Assembly: GCA_964496695.1 (NCBI GenBank)
Contig: CAZCBE010000020.1
Span: 1 to 64,000 of the forward strand
DNA from: SXTU01 sp964496695
GTDB taxonomy: Bacteria; Verrucomicrobiota; Verrucomicrobiia; Limisphaerales; SXTU01
Length of the DNA stretch: 64,000 bases
Direction: 5' to 3'
The notes beneath the pieces are model-generated. The model was not told the DNA's origin and did no database searches. It worked only from the letters and a program-made list of their open reading frames with translations. The translations under genes and the position numbers were made by a program. Below are positions 1 through 8,336 of this stretch, piece by piece (the stretch's first letter is position 1; each line of letters begins with the position of its first letter).

Positions 1-1
1 C

Positions 2-31
2 CAGCCCTCTCCCCCAGTGGGGGAGAGGGAG
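2..31. repeat. Family A palindrome (CCCTCTCC...GGAGAGGG)
   Basis: A GC-rich hairpin whose arms AGCCCTCTCCCCC and GGGGGAGAGGGAG surround a short loop. The same core recurs near 7.3, 7.5, 16.5, 28.0, 52.0, 56.6 and 60.1 kb, so it belongs to a dispersed family. It lies just upstream of the DUF1501 gene; whether it acts as a terminator for an upstream gene cannot be told from the window. Confidence 0.75.
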
Positions 32-81
32 AAGCGCGTCGTCGTCGCACGCGTGATGGCTTTTTGCTGCCGCTTCCTGCC

Positions 82-1497
82 ATGAACCGTTCTCCTTCAG
101 TCCGCACGCTTTCCCGCCGTGCCATGCTCGCCCGCTGCGCGAACGGCTTCGGTGCATTGGCTCTCACCTCGCTGCTCGCAGACCGGGCCCTCGGCAGCGT
201 GGGCAATTCCCTCGCCCCGCGCGCTCCGCACGCCGCCCCGCGCGCCCGCTCCGTCATCTTCCTCTACATGGACGGCGGCCCCTCGCAGGTGGACACGTTC
301 GATCCCAAGCCCCGGCTCACCGCCGAAAACGGCAAGCCCTTCGGCCTGAAGATGGAGCCCACGCAGTTCAACAACAACGGCAGCACCCTGGGCTCGCTGT
401 GGGAGTTCCAGGCGCACGGCCAGAGCGGCATCCCGGTCAGCAGTCTGTTCCCGCACGTCGCCCAGTGCGTGGACGATCTCGCCGTGGTGCGTTCAATGAC
501 CAGCGCGTTTTCCGAGCACACGAACGCCAACTACTTTCTGCACACCGGCAGCGGCCTGCAAGGGCGGCCCAGCATGGGCGCGTGGGCCGGCTACGGCCTC
601 GGCAGCGAGAACGCCGATCTGCCGGGTTTCGTGGTGCTCAACGGCGGCCTCGTCCCGCCCGGCGGCCTCGACAACTTCAACAGCGGTTTCCTCCCCGCGA
701 CGTATCAAGGCTCCGTGTTCAAGACCGGTGCGAACCCAGTGGCGAACGTGATCCCCACGGAGGCGAAGCCGGAGCTGCAGGACGCCAAGCTCGCCCTCAT
801 GCGCAAACTCGACGCGGGCGTCGTGGAGCGCTTCGGCAAGCTCGACGCCCTCGAAAGCTCCATCGCGAACTACGAGCTGGCTTACCGCATGCAATCCGCC
901 GTGCCGGAACTGATGGACGTGCGCGGTGAGAGCGAGGCGACCCGGCGCATGTATGGCGTGGGCTCGCCGAACCGCATGACCGCCGTCTTCGCCGAGCAAT
1001 GCCTGCTGGCGCGGCGGCTCGTCGAGCGCGGCGTGCGCTTCATCGAGCTGACCTGCCCGGACGGTGCGGGTGATCGTTGGGATCAGCACAGCAACCTGCG
1101 CGACGGCCACGAGAAAAACTCCCGCGCCGTGGACCAGCCCATCGCCGGGCTATTGCGTGACCTGAAGGGCAGGGGACTGCTCGATTCAACGCTCGTGGTC
1201 TGGGGCGGCGAGTTTGGCCGCACGCCGTTTGCGCAGGGCACCAACGGCCGCGACCACAACCCGTTCGGCTTTACCATGTGGCTGGCCGGTGGTGGTGTGA
1301 AGGGCGGGACCATCTACGGCGCGACGGACGACTACGGCTACAAGGCGGTCGAGAACAAGGTGGCCATCCACGACCTGCACGCCACGATGCTCCACCTGCT
1401 GGGCATCAACCACGAGCACCTGACCTTCCGCTTCAGCGGCCGCGACATCCGCCTCACGGATGTGCATGGCGAAGTGCTCCACGCCATTTTGAGCTGA
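82..1497 (+). CDS. DUF1501 family Tat-exported protein (sulfatase-like fold)
   Basis: A protein of 471 residues. The start at 82 is preferred over 64 because it places a twin-arginine signal (S-R-R-A-M-L, about residues 11-16, followed by a hydrophobic stretch) at the N terminus. The body carries family landmarks YMDGGPSQVDTFDPKP near residue 65, WGGEFGRTPF near 375 and GRDHNPF near 392, the last two resembling metal-site motifs of alkaline-phosphatase/sulfatase-like enzymes. DUF1501 genes in Planctomycetes and Verrucomicrobia usually follow a DUF1549/DUF1553 partner, which would lie off the left edge. Substrate is unknown. A paralogue is at 58588-60048. Family assignment is firm; biochemical role is not. 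Confidence 0.9.
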   Translation: MNRSPSVRTLSRRAMLARCANGFGALALTSLLADRALGSVGNSLAPRAPHAAPRARSVIFLYMDGGPSQVDTFDPKPRLTAENGKPFGLKMEPTQFNNNGSTLGSLWEFQAHGQSGIPVSSLFPHVAQCVDDLAVVRSMTSAFSEHTNANYFLHTGSGLQGRPSMGAWAGYGLGSENADLPGFVVLNGGLVPPGGLDNFNSGFLPATYQGSVFKTGANPVANVIPTEAKPELQDAKLALMRKLDAGVVERFGKLDALESSIANYELAYRMQSAVPELMDVRGESEATRRMYGVGSPNRMTAVFAEQCLLARRLVERGVRFIELTCPDGAGDRWDQHSNLRDGHEKNSRAVDQPIAGLLRDLKGRGLLDSTLVVWGGEFGRTPFAQGTNGRDHNPFGFTMWLAGGGVKGGTIYGATDDYGYKAVENKVAIHDLHATMLHLLGINHEHLTFRFSGRDIRLTDVHGEVLHAILS

Positions 1498-1502
1498 ACC
1501 CC

Positions 1503-1794
1503 GGCGCGCGGCGTTCACGCCGCTTCAACGTGCGACTGGCCTCAGACGGGACGATACCGTAGTAGCCCGATTCGCTTTAACGCAGAGACGCAGAGAACGC
1601 GGAGAACCGCAGAGATTTGCCCCTCTCAGCCGCGTTCGCCTTTCGGTGTTCCACTTAAGCTGTCACCTCTGCGCTGCTTTGCGTTCTCTGCGTCTCTGCG
1701 TTTACGGAAAGGCTCTCTGCCACCTGTATCGTTGGCTGAGTGCTCCATCGCGTTTCGGCGTTCGGACGTTGAAGCGGCGTGAACGCCGCGCGCC
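1503..1794. repeat. Nested compound inverted repeat in a 380-bp gene-free stretch
   Basis: The outer arms 1503-1531 and 1766-1794 are exact reverse complements over 29 bp (left arm begins GGCGCGCGGCGTTCACGCC). Inside them a second arm pair, 1578-1600 and 1681-1704, consists of period-like CGCAGAGACGCAGAGAACGC and its complement with one extra base. No credible gene occupies 1498-1880. The nesting looks like one palindromic element inserted into another. Any promoter for the downstream SDR gene would lie between 1795 and 1880, but I see no convincing box. Confidence 0.85.
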
Positions 1795-1880
1795 ACCAAA
1801 TCTGTGCGCCCCTGCGTTGACGCGGTGCGTTGATCCCTTCACACTCCGCGCGTCGCACAACACAACCGAACTGACCTCGC

Positions 1881-2660
1881 ATGGCCATGCCTGACTCCTC
1901 CGCCAACTCGTTTTCACTCGCCGGCCGTGTCGCGCTCGTCACTGGCAGCAGCACCGGCCTGGGCAAGGCCATGGCCATCGCGCTCGGCAAGGCCGGGGCG
2001 AAGGTCGCCTTGAACTACGCCAACAACACCGCCCGCGCCAAGAAGTCCTTCGCCGAATTCCAGGCCCTCGGCCTCACCGGCGCGCTCTTCAAGGCCGACG
2101 TGACCAGCGAGACGGACGTCGCGAAGATGCACCGCGCCATCACGAAGCAGCTCGGCCCGGTGGACATCGTCGTCCTCAACGCCACCTGCGACCAGCCGCA
2201 GAAGCCCATCGAAGACTACGACTGGGCGTTCTACCAGCGGATGATTGATTTCTTCATCAAGAGCCCGTTCCTCCTCACGCGCGCGTGCCTGCCGCACATG
2301 AAGGCGCAGCGCTGGGGCCGCATCATCAACATCGGCTCCGAGGTCGTCGCGCGCGGCGTGCCGAACTTCACGGCCTACGTCGCGGCCAAGGGCGGGCAGA
2401 ACGGCTTCCACCGCAGCCTCGCGGGCGAGCTGGCCCCGCACGGCATCACGGTGAACATGATTGCGCCCGGCTGGATTCCTGTGGAGCGCCACGAGAAGGA
2501 CCCGCAGGCGCTCAAGGACGGCTACCGCGCGCTCATCCCCGTGAACCGCTGGGGCATCCCCTCCGACCTCGACGGTTCGGTGGTCTTCCTCGCGAGCGAG
2601 GCGTCGTCGTTTGTCACCGGGCAGACGCTGCACGTGAATGGCGGGCTGACGGTGTGTTAG
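1881..2660 (+). CDS. SDR family NAD(P)-dependent oxidoreductase (FabG-like)
   Basis: A cytosolic short-chain dehydrogenase/reductase of 259 residues, typical for the classical subfamily. The cofactor loop TGSSTGLGKA is at residues 21-30, and the catalytic Y-x3-K appears as YVAAK near residues 165-169 with an upstream serine in INIGSEV. The usual NNAG motif is replaced by NATCDQ, a deviation that may alter structure or substrate pocket. A C-terminal TGQTLHVNGG matches the family. A second ATG lies two codons in, so the start is uncertain by six bases. Substrate unknown; a sugar or polyol substrate would fit the downstream sugar importer, but that is only inference. Confidence 0.9.
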   Translation: MAMPDSSANSFSLAGRVALVTGSSTGLGKAMAIALGKAGAKVALNYANNTARAKKSFAEFQALGLTGALFKADVTSETDVAKMHRAITKQLGPVDIVVLNATCDQPQKPIEDYDWAFYQRMIDFFIKSPFLLTRACLPHMKAQRWGRIINIGSEVVARGVPNFTAYVAAKGGQNGFHRSLAGELAPHGITVNMIAPGWIPVERHEKDPQALKDGYRALIPVNRWGIPSDLDGSVVFLASEASSFVTGQTLHVNGGLTVC

Positions 2661-2693
2661 GCATTGCTGCACGACCCGTGTAATCGAATTACT

Positions 2694-3155
2694 ATGCCAC
2701 GCCGTTCAGCATGGGAACCCGGCAATGTCTTTGAGGTCGCTCTTTCGCGCGACGGCTTTGCTTACGGTATGGTAATCGAGTCTCCGCTCGTGGCCTTCTT
2801 CGATTATCGCTTTACCGAACGCCCACCGGTTACCGACATCGTCTCCTGTCCGATTGCGTTTCGCATTTGGATTATGCGCTCCTGTCTCGGCAAAGGCGGG
2901 TGGCCGGTAATCGGCTTCGCTTCAGTGCCCGACGCACTGCAACAGTCACCCGACTTCTACAAGTTCGACGCCATTACCCGCCGCTTCTCATTGTATCGCG
3001 GCCATACCGAAGAGCCAGCGACCCGTGAGCAGTGCCTTGGCCTTGAGTGCGCTGCTGTTTGGAGCCGTAATCATGTCGAGTCACGCCTCGACGACCGCTT
3101 CTCAGGACGCCCCAATCCTTTCGCTGAGAGTCTCAGCGCTGCGCGCAGTTCTTGA
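2694..3155 (+). CDS. Imm26-like small protein
   Basis: A protein of 153 residues starting at ATG 2694; an earlier TTG at 2664 is possible but less likely. The N-terminal pattern PGNVFEVAL, YGMVIESPLVAFFDYR, then GKGGWPVIGFASV resembles the immunity protein 26 layout (a small beta-rich domain beginning pGdvf, a central lvaffD, and W-x-V-I-G). No polymorphic toxin is adjacent, so it would be an orphan immunity gene or a domesticated relative. It sits between an SDR gene and a sugar-binding lipoprotein with 57 bp to the next start. The family call is from pattern recall only. Confidence 0.5.
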   Translation: MPRRSAWEPGNVFEVALSRDGFAYGMVIESPLVAFFDYRFTERPPVTDIVSCPIAFRIWIMRSCLGKGGWPVIGFASVPDALQQSPDFYKFDAITRRFSLYRGHTEEPATREQCLGLECAAVWSRNHVESRLDDRFSGRPNPFAESLSAARSS

Positions 3156-3212
3156 GTGTTTACGATTCCAAACAAAAGCTTAACCCTATCCTGTAGCGCT
3201 CAACCTCTTCCC

Positions 3213-4262
3213 ATGAACAAACACATCCTCCTCACCCTCCCCGCCGTCGCCGCGCTCTTGCTCGGCCTCACTGCTTGCAACAAACCCGCCGACCCCGCCG
3301 CGAAGCCGGGTGGTGACGCCTCGGCCAAGCCCGCCAAGAAACAGAAAATCGCCTTTGTCTCCAACGGCGTCGCGTCGTTCTGGACCATCGCCGCTGCGGG
3401 CGTGAAGGCTGCGGGCGAGAAGCTCGGCGTGGATGCGCAGACGCTCATGCCGGTCGAGGGCATCGGCGACCAGAAGCGGATGATTGAGGACCTGCTCACC
3501 AAGGGCGTGGATGGCATCGCCGTCAGCCCGATTGACCCGGCGAACCAGACCGACCTCCTCAACACCGCCGCCAAGCGCGCCAAGCTCATCACCCACGACT
3601 CCGATGCGCCCAACGCCGACCGGCTCGTTTACATCGGCATGGACAACTACAAGGCCGGGCGCCTGTGCGGCGACCTCGTGCGCGAGGCGATGCCCAAGGG
3701 CGGCACGGTGATGATTTTCATCGGCCGCATGGAGCAGGATAACGCCAAGCGCCGCCGCCAGGGCACGATTGACGCCATCCTTGGCCGGCCCGAGAACCCG
3801 AGCAACTTCGACCCCGCCGACAAGGTGCTCGAAGGCAATGGCTTCAAAATCCTCGGCACGCTCACCGACCAGTTCGACCAGGCCAAGGGCAAGGCGAACG
3901 CCGAGGACACGCTCGCGAAGTATCCCGACATCGGCGGCATGGTGGGCCTCTTCGCCTACAATCCGCCGCTCATGCTCGAGGCGCTTGCGCAGGCCGGCAA
4001 GCTGGGCAAGGTGAAGGTCATCGCCTTCGACGAGGCCGACGCGACGCTCGCGGGCATCCAGAAAGGCACCGTCCACGGCACCGTGGTGCAGAACCCCTAC
4101 ATGTATGGCTACAAGTCCGTCGAGGTGCTGAACGAGATTCTCAAGGGCAACGCGGGCGTGGTGCCCGCGAGCAAGTTCATAGACATCCCAGCGCGGCAGA
4201 TACGGAAGGACAACGTGGATGAGTTCTGGACGGACCTGAAGGCGAAGGTCGGGGGGAAATGA
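3213..4262 (+). CDS. Sugar ABC transporter substrate-binding lipoprotein (RbsB-like)
   Basis: A binding protein of 349 residues. The start at 3213 gives a lipoprotein signal peptide ending in the lipobox L-T-A-C (Cys19). After a Lys/Ala/Pro linker comes a periplasmic-binding-protein fold of the type I ribose/galactose class: KIAFVSNGVASFW, then GIAVSPIDPAN, and GMVGLFAYNPP near the C-terminal lobe, ending with VIAFDEAD. It heads the importer completed by the ATPase at 4602 and the permease at 6199. The exact sugar cannot be read. A 339-bp repeat-filled spacer with an assembly gap separates it from the ATPase gene. Confidence 0.92.
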   Translation: MNKHILLTLPAVAALLLGLTACNKPADPAAKPGGDASAKPAKKQKIAFVSNGVASFWTIAAAGVKAAGEKLGVDAQTLMPVEGIGDQKRMIEDLLTKGVDGIAVSPIDPANQTDLLNTAAKRAKLITHDSDAPNADRLVYIGMDNYKAGRLCGDLVREAMPKGGTVMIFIGRMEQDNAKRRRQGTIDAILGRPENPSNFDPADKVLEGNGFKILGTLTDQFDQAKGKANAEDTLAKYPDIGGMVGLFAYNPPLMLEALAQAGKLGKVKVIAFDEADATLAGIQKGTVHGTVVQNPYMYGYKSVEVLNEILKGNAGVVPASKFIDIPARQIRKDNVDEFWTDLKAKVGGK

Positions 4263-4292
4263 CGAGGGGCGAGCGAACGACCGCGAGCGCTA

Positions 4293-4322
4293 TGGAGTGC
4301 GGTGACAAGTCACCGCACTCCA
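4293..4322. repeat. Perfect palindrome in the binding-protein/ATPase spacer
   Basis: TGGAGTGCGGTGAC, a two-base AA loop, and its exact reverse complement. It follows the binding-protein stop by 31 bp and would form a strong hairpin that could attenuate read-through into the ATPase gene, a role not shown by the sequence. The same GCGGTGACAAGTCACCGC core recurs at 4374-4391 and 4533-4550. Confidence 0.85.
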
Positions 4323-4363
4323 CATGCCCCATGTAGCCGGCAAAAAGAGCCACACCAGGGGTT

Positions 4364-4373
4364 NNNNNNNNNN
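4364..4373. other. Assembly gap (10 N)
   Basis: Ten undetermined bases inside the spacer between the sugar-binding protein and the ATPase gene, directly against a palindromic repeat arm. The true gap length is unknown, so this spacer may be longer than it appears. Confidence 0.99.
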
Positions 4374-4550
4374 GCGGTGACTCGTCACCGCTTTCCGCAG
4401 GCGACTTGTCGCCGTCAAAACTCGACACGCATGGGTTCGTTAATGGTGCTACGGTTTGCGCCAGCCGCTTGACGCATTGTTATACCGAAGCTCATCAGAC
4501 TTCGACGGCGACAAGTCGCCTCGGGAAAGCGGTGACAAGTCACCGCACTC
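4374..4550. repeat. Inverted repeat with 43-bp arms
   Basis: Arms 4374-4416 and 4508-4550 are near-perfect reverse complements, each made of two smaller palindromes, GCGGTGACTCGTCACCGC and GGCGACTTGTCGCC. The 91-bp interior has no recognisable gene. Together with 4293-4322 this fills the spacer inside the sugar-transporter operon. Confidence 0.85.
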
Positions 4551-4601
4551 CACAGGGTCGTGGGCTGGCGGGTGGTTTGATGCGATAGACTGATTCCTGG
4601 C

Positions 4602-6098
4602 ATGCCCGCCCTCCTCGAAGCCCGCTCCTTGACCAAGTCCTTCCCGGGCGTGCGGGCGCTCAAGGGCGTGAGCCTCACCGTCGAGCGCGGCGAGGTGCTC
4701 GCGGTCATCGGTGAGAACGGTGCGGGCAAGAGCACGTTGATGAAAATCCTCGCCGGCGTGCAGACCGCCGACTCCGGTGAAATCCTCCTCGACGGCCAGC
4801 CCGTCGCTCTCCGCTCCGTCCACGACGCCCTCGCCAGCGGCATCGCGCTCATCCATCAGGAGTTGAACCTCGCCGACAATCTGGACGTGGCGGCCAACAT
4901 CTTCCTCGGTCGCGAGCCGCGCCGCTTCGGCCTGATTGACACCGCGCGCACCCACCGCGAGGCCAAGCAGTTCCTCGACGCCGTCGGGCTGGATGTGAAG
5001 CCCGATACGCTGGTCAGCACGCTCGCCATCGGTCAGCAGCAGTTGGTGGAGATCGCGAAGGCCCTGTCCACCAATGCCCGCGTGCTCATCATGGACGAGC
5101 CGACCTCCAGCCTGTCCGCCCGCGAGGCTGAGAACTTGTTCAAGGTCATTCGGGACCTCCGCACGCGCGGCGTGAGCATCGTTTACATCTCGCACCGGCT
5201 CGGCGAGGTGAAGCTCCTTGCCGACCGCGTGACCGTCCTCCGCGACGGCGAGAACAGCGGCGGCTTGTCGCGCGAGGAAATCAGCCACGCCGCGATGGTG
5301 AAGCTCATGGTGGGCCGTGACCTCTCGCAGTTCTACCCGCACGAGCCGCATAGGGCAGGGGAGGTGGCCCTACATGTGGACCGCCTCCGCACGCCCGCGC
5401 ACCCGTGCCACGAAGTCAGTTTTTCGGTGCGCGCCGGCGAGATTGTCGGCCTCGCCGGTCTGGTCGGAGCCGGGCGGACGGAAGTATTGCTGTCGCTCTT
5501 CGGTGTCACGCCCGCGCTGGGCGGGACGATTCGCGTGAGCGGGAAGGAAGTTTCCCCGACCTCGCCGCAGTCCGCCATTGAGTCCGGCCTGGCCCTCGTG
5601 CCCGAGGATCGGAAGAAGCAGGGCGTGGTGCTGGAGATGCCCGTGCGCGAGAACGTGAGCCTCGCCAGCCTGCGTCGCGACCAGCGGCAGGGCTTCCTCA
5701 ACCATCGTCGCGAGGGCGAGTTGAGCACCGAGATGATCGGCGCGATGCGCATCAAGACTCCGAGCGACCGGCAGGTGGTGCAGTTCCTCTCCGGCGGCAA
5801 CCAGCAGAAGGTCGTGCTGGGCAAGTGGCTCGCCATCCAGCCCCGAGTGCTCTTCCTCGACGAGCCGACGCGCGGCATTGACGTGGGTGCGAAGCAGGAA
5901 ATCTACAAGCTGATGGAGGAGTTGGCACGGAAGGGCGTGGCGATTCTCTTCGTTTCCAGCGAGATGGAGGAAATCCTCGGCATGAGTGATCGCGTGCTGG
6001 TGATGCACGAAGGCCGCCTCACCGGCGAACTCCAGCGCAGCGAACTCAGCGAGGAAGCCGTGATGCATCTGGCGACGGGCGTGGAGGTGGCGGCATGA
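4602..6098 (+). CDS. Sugar ABC transporter ATP-binding protein (RbsA/MglA-like)
   Basis: A duplicated ABC ATPase of 498 residues, the usual length for ribose/galactose importers. The first half has Walker A GENGAGKST (about residues 38-46), signature LAIGQQQLVEIAKAL and Walker B VLIMDEPTSSLS. The second half has a degenerate P-loop (LVGAGRTEV), signature LSGGNQQKVVLGKW and Walker B VLFLDEPTRGID, as is normal for RbsA/MglA. It energises uptake with the permease at 6199 and the binding protein at 3213. A 100-bp spacer holding an inverted-repeat element separates it from the permease gene. Confidence 0.95.
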   Translation: MPALLEARSLTKSFPGVRALKGVSLTVERGEVLAVIGENGAGKSTLMKILAGVQTADSGEILLDGQPVALRSVHDALASGIALIHQELNLADNLDVAANIFLGREPRRFGLIDTARTHREAKQFLDAVGLDVKPDTLVSTLAIGQQQLVEIAKALSTNARVLIMDEPTSSLSAREAENLFKVIRDLRTRGVSIVYISHRLGEVKLLADRVTVLRDGENSGGLSREEISHAAMVKLMVGRDLSQFYPHEPHRAGEVALHVDRLRTPAHPCHEVSFSVRAGEIVGLAGLVGAGRTEVLLSLFGVTPALGGTIRVSGKEVSPTSPQSAIESGLALVPEDRKKQGVVLEMPVRENVSLASLRRDQRQGFLNHRREGELSTEMIGAMRIKTPSDRQVVQFLSGGNQQKVVLGKWLAIQPRVLFLDEPTRGIDVGAKQEIYKLMEELARKGVAILFVSSEMEEILGMSDRVLVMHEGRLTGELQRSELSEEAVMHLATGVEVAA

Positions 6099-6107
6099 CC
6101 ACGCGTC

Positions 6108-6184
6108 GTGAGGGGGACACTCCTGTCCCCCGGTTCAGAACAAGTAAATATCCGTCTTATAGGGGACAGGAGTGTCCCCTTCAC
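6108..6184. repeat. Family B palindromic element, intergenic copy
   Basis: A 77-bp element with arms GTGAGGGGGACACTCCTGTC and AGGGGACAGGAGTGTCCCC-TTCAC around an AT-richer centre. It lies between the ATPase and permease genes. A second copy, 87 bp long, forms an in-frame part of the lnt coding sequence at 24020-24106. Confidence 0.9.
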
Positions 6185-6198
6185 TGTCGTTTTCCCGC

Positions 6199-7194
6199 AT
6201 GAAAAAACTCCTCGGCATCTTCGGCCTGTTGCTGGCCGTCTGCCTCTTCGCCACCTGGGCGAGCGAGAGCTTCCGCTCCGGCTACAACGTCGAGAACCTC
6301 ATCCGCCGCACGGCGCTCTTTGGTGTCATCGGCATCGGCGTGACGTTTGTCATCGTGACGGGTGGCATTGATCTCTCCATCGGGTCGGTCATCTGCCTGG
6401 TCGGCTGTGGACTGCCGTGGCTGCTCACGGTGCAGAAGTGGTCATTGCCGGCGGCGCTGCTGATGGTGCTAGTGGTGTCCATGGGCATCGGTCTCATGCA
6501 CGGCCTGCTCATCACGAAGCTGCGGCTGCAACCGTTCATCGTGACCTTGTGCGGGCTGATGCTCTATCGCGGCATCACGCGTGGCTTCACCGGTGATCAG
6601 ACCGTGGGCTTCGGAGACGGCTACAAGGGCCTGCGCGTGCTGGCCACGGGCAAGATCAGCATCCCGTTCGTGCAGGGCTTCGAGATTCCTGCGCCGTGGG
6701 TGGTGCTGGTCATTGTGGCGGTGATCGCCGCGATCTTTCTCAACCGCACCATCTACGGCCGCTACCTGCTCGCACTGGGCCGCAACGAGGACGCCGCGCG
6801 CTACAGCGGCATCAACACGGGCGGCATGATCATCCTCGCCTACGTCATCTGCTCCACGCTGGCGGGGCTGGGCGGCGTGCTCTTCGTGCTGGATGTGAAC
6901 TCCGCACAGCCGGTGGACTTCGGCAACTTCTACGAACTCTATGCCATTGCGGCGGCGGTGCTGGGCGGTTGCAGCCTGCGCGGTGGGGAAGGCTCCATCG
7001 TCGGCGTCATCATCGGCACGGCGCTGATCCTCGTGCTGCGCAACGTCGTCACGCTCGTGACCAACCACAGCAACATCGAGTTCGCCATCATCGGCACGGT
7101 GATCCTCGTGGGGGTGATCGCGGATGAACTGGTGAAACGGTATGCGGTGAAGCGGCGGGCGGCGCGGGCGTTGGAAGAGGCGGCCAAATCCTGA
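6199..7194 (+). CDS. Sugar ABC transporter permease (RbsC-like)
   Basis: An integral inner-membrane permease of 331 residues, with start at 6199 (MKKLLGIFG); the upstream in-frame start at 6172 would be encoded within the palindromic element. It has many hydrophobic segments and the family signature ALGRNEDAARYSGI near residue 195, which couples to the ATPase, followed by GGVLFVLDVNSAQP and a C-terminal AAAVLGGCSLRGGEGS motif, all typical of the branched-chain/ribose permease family. It completes the importer. The C-terminal tail is basic and cytosolic. Confidence 0.94.
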   Translation: MKKLLGIFGLLLAVCLFATWASESFRSGYNVENLIRRTALFGVIGIGVTFVIVTGGIDLSIGSVICLVGCGLPWLLTVQKWSLPAALLMVLVVSMGIGLMHGLLITKLRLQPFIVTLCGLMLYRGITRGFTGDQTVGFGDGYKGLRVLATGKISIPFVQGFEIPAPWVVLVIVAVIAAIFLNRTIYGRYLLALGRNEDAARYSGINTGGMIILAYVICSTLAGLGGVLFVLDVNSAQPVDFGNFYELYAIAAAVLGGCSLRGGEGSIVGVIIGTALILVLRNVVTLVTNHSNIEFAIIGTVILVGVIADELVKRYAVKRRAARALEEAAKS

Positions 7195-7255
7195 TTGGTC
7201 ATACCGATGCCCGGTATGGCCGGCAGAATTGGGCGTGGTGTTTGTGCGCGCGCTT

Positions 7256-7391
7256 TCCCCTCACCCCGGCCCTCTCCCTTGGGGAGAGGGAGCGACGTAG
7301 TCCGCGTCCGTTGAATCCGAGCGCTGGCCTTGCTCCGTGGCTGGCTGACTGGCCCCCTCTCCTCGAGGGAGAGGGCCCCGGGTGAGGGGGG
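7256..7391. repeat. Two family A palindromes in a 385-bp gene-free stretch
   Basis: Copies at about 7256-7293 and 7352-7391 have opposite orientation (CCCTCACCCCGG then CCGGGTGAGGGG) and flank a 58-bp segment. The stretch 7195-7579 contains only repeats: these two, a small palindrome near 7445-7460 (CAGGCCTTCGGCCT), and the half-element at 7476-7563. No gene is supported. Confidence 0.8.
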
Positions 7392-7475
7392 ACGGTGCGT
7401 CCAGTGATCGAGCCACATTCTACCGGATTTCATCCCACATGGTATCAGGCCTTCGGCCTCGGACTTCTGAGTGAT

Positions 7476-7563
7476 AACAATTCTCAATGACAATCGGTAG
7501 AGCGCGGTCGGACGCCACCCCTCACCCCAACCCTCTCCCCTCCTCCGAGGAAGGGAGAGGGAG
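7476..7563. repeat. Half copy of the 149-bp MITE-like element
   Basis: The sequence ACAATTCTCAATGACAATCG followed by GGACGCCACCCCTCACCCC and a family A hairpin matches the reverse complement of the right part of the element at 27932-28080. The other terminal arm is absent, so this copy is truncated. It ends 16 bp from the stop codon of the minus-strand metallopeptidase gene. Confidence 0.75.
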
Positions 7564-7579
7564 AAGATGTGCGTTCACC

Positions 7580-8332
7580 TCAGTTCGCCGGGCCCCAGAT
7601 CTTGACGAGCACGTCGTGGAGGGTGGGGTCGTGCTCCTTCAATTCCGCGCGCACGAAGGGGTAGAAATCGTTCCGGTAGAGGTAGGCTTCCGTGCCCTCG
7701 GCGAAGTATTCCTTGTGATTGGTGAGGCCGTAGTGCTTCACCTTGCTGCCGGTGTAGAGCAGGACGCTTTCGTAGGTTCCGGCGGCCTTCGCCTTGTTGT
7801 AGGCGGCCAGGACTTCCGGGTGGTCGAAGCTCAGGATTTGATCGTGATACCCGTGCGCCAGCTCGTGCAGCACCACGGCCGGGTGCTTGAACATCTGGCT
7901 CCGGGAGAAGAGTTCGCGCGCCTGCGGGATATGGACCTTGCGCGTGAGGCGCGGGTCGTGGCCGTTCGCGACGAGCCAGCCTTTGCTCGGATGATACTGC
8001 ATCGCCTTCAACAGCGGATGGCTGTGCTCGATCCAGATCTCGATGGTCTGCAGCTTCGCGAGCGGCTCGGCGGGGACGAGAATCTTGATCCGCTGGAGAT
8101 GGTTGGCGAGCATCATCAGCGCCTTCGCGCCTTCTTCGCGATGTGCGCCGTCAATGAGCGCCGGCTCAATGTGAACCTTCCAGCCCTCCATGTCCTTTAC
8201 CACTGGATCGAAGCGGACGGGCGGCGGCGCCTTGCCCTGGTCCGCATTTTTCGAATCGGACGCTTGGGCTGAAACGGTGGATGGGGTGAATGGCAGCAGG
8301 CACGCGGCGAGGAGGATGAACAGGTGGCGCAT
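7580..8332 (-). CDS. Secreted zinc metallopeptidase-like protein (HExxH)
   Basis: A protein of 250 residues from the start at 8332, which exposes a signal peptide (MRHLFILLAACLLPF, cleavage near A-Q-A). The zinc motif HELAH is at residues 156-160 and the likely third ligand glutamate lies in KEYFAEGTEAY at about 207-217, giving a gluzincin-like arrangement. I cannot place it in a named peptidase family. It ends a minus-strand run and its start is 4 bp from the stop of the upstream GH99-like gene, so the two are probably co-transcribed. Export suggests a periplasmic or extracellular role. Confidence 0.8.
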   Translation of the reverse strand: MRHLFILLAACLLPFTPSTVSAQASDSKNADQGKAPPPVRFDPVVKDMEGWKVHIEPALIDGAHREEGAKALMMLANHLQRIKILVPAEPLAKLQTIEIWIEHSHPLLKAMQYHPSKGWLVANGHDPRLTRKVHIPQARELFSRSQMFKHPAVVLHELAHGYHDQILSFDHPEVLAAYNKAKAAGTYESVLLYTGSKVKHYGLTNHKEYFAEGTEAYLYRNDFYPFVRAELKEHDPTLHDVLVKIWGPAN

Positions 8333-8336
8333 AGTT

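Noticed and set aside
3156..3212. Upstream 19-codon extension of the sugar-binding protein
   Set aside because: It would place the lipobox cysteine 38 residues in, beyond the normal signal length; start 3213 gives a standard lipoprotein signal.
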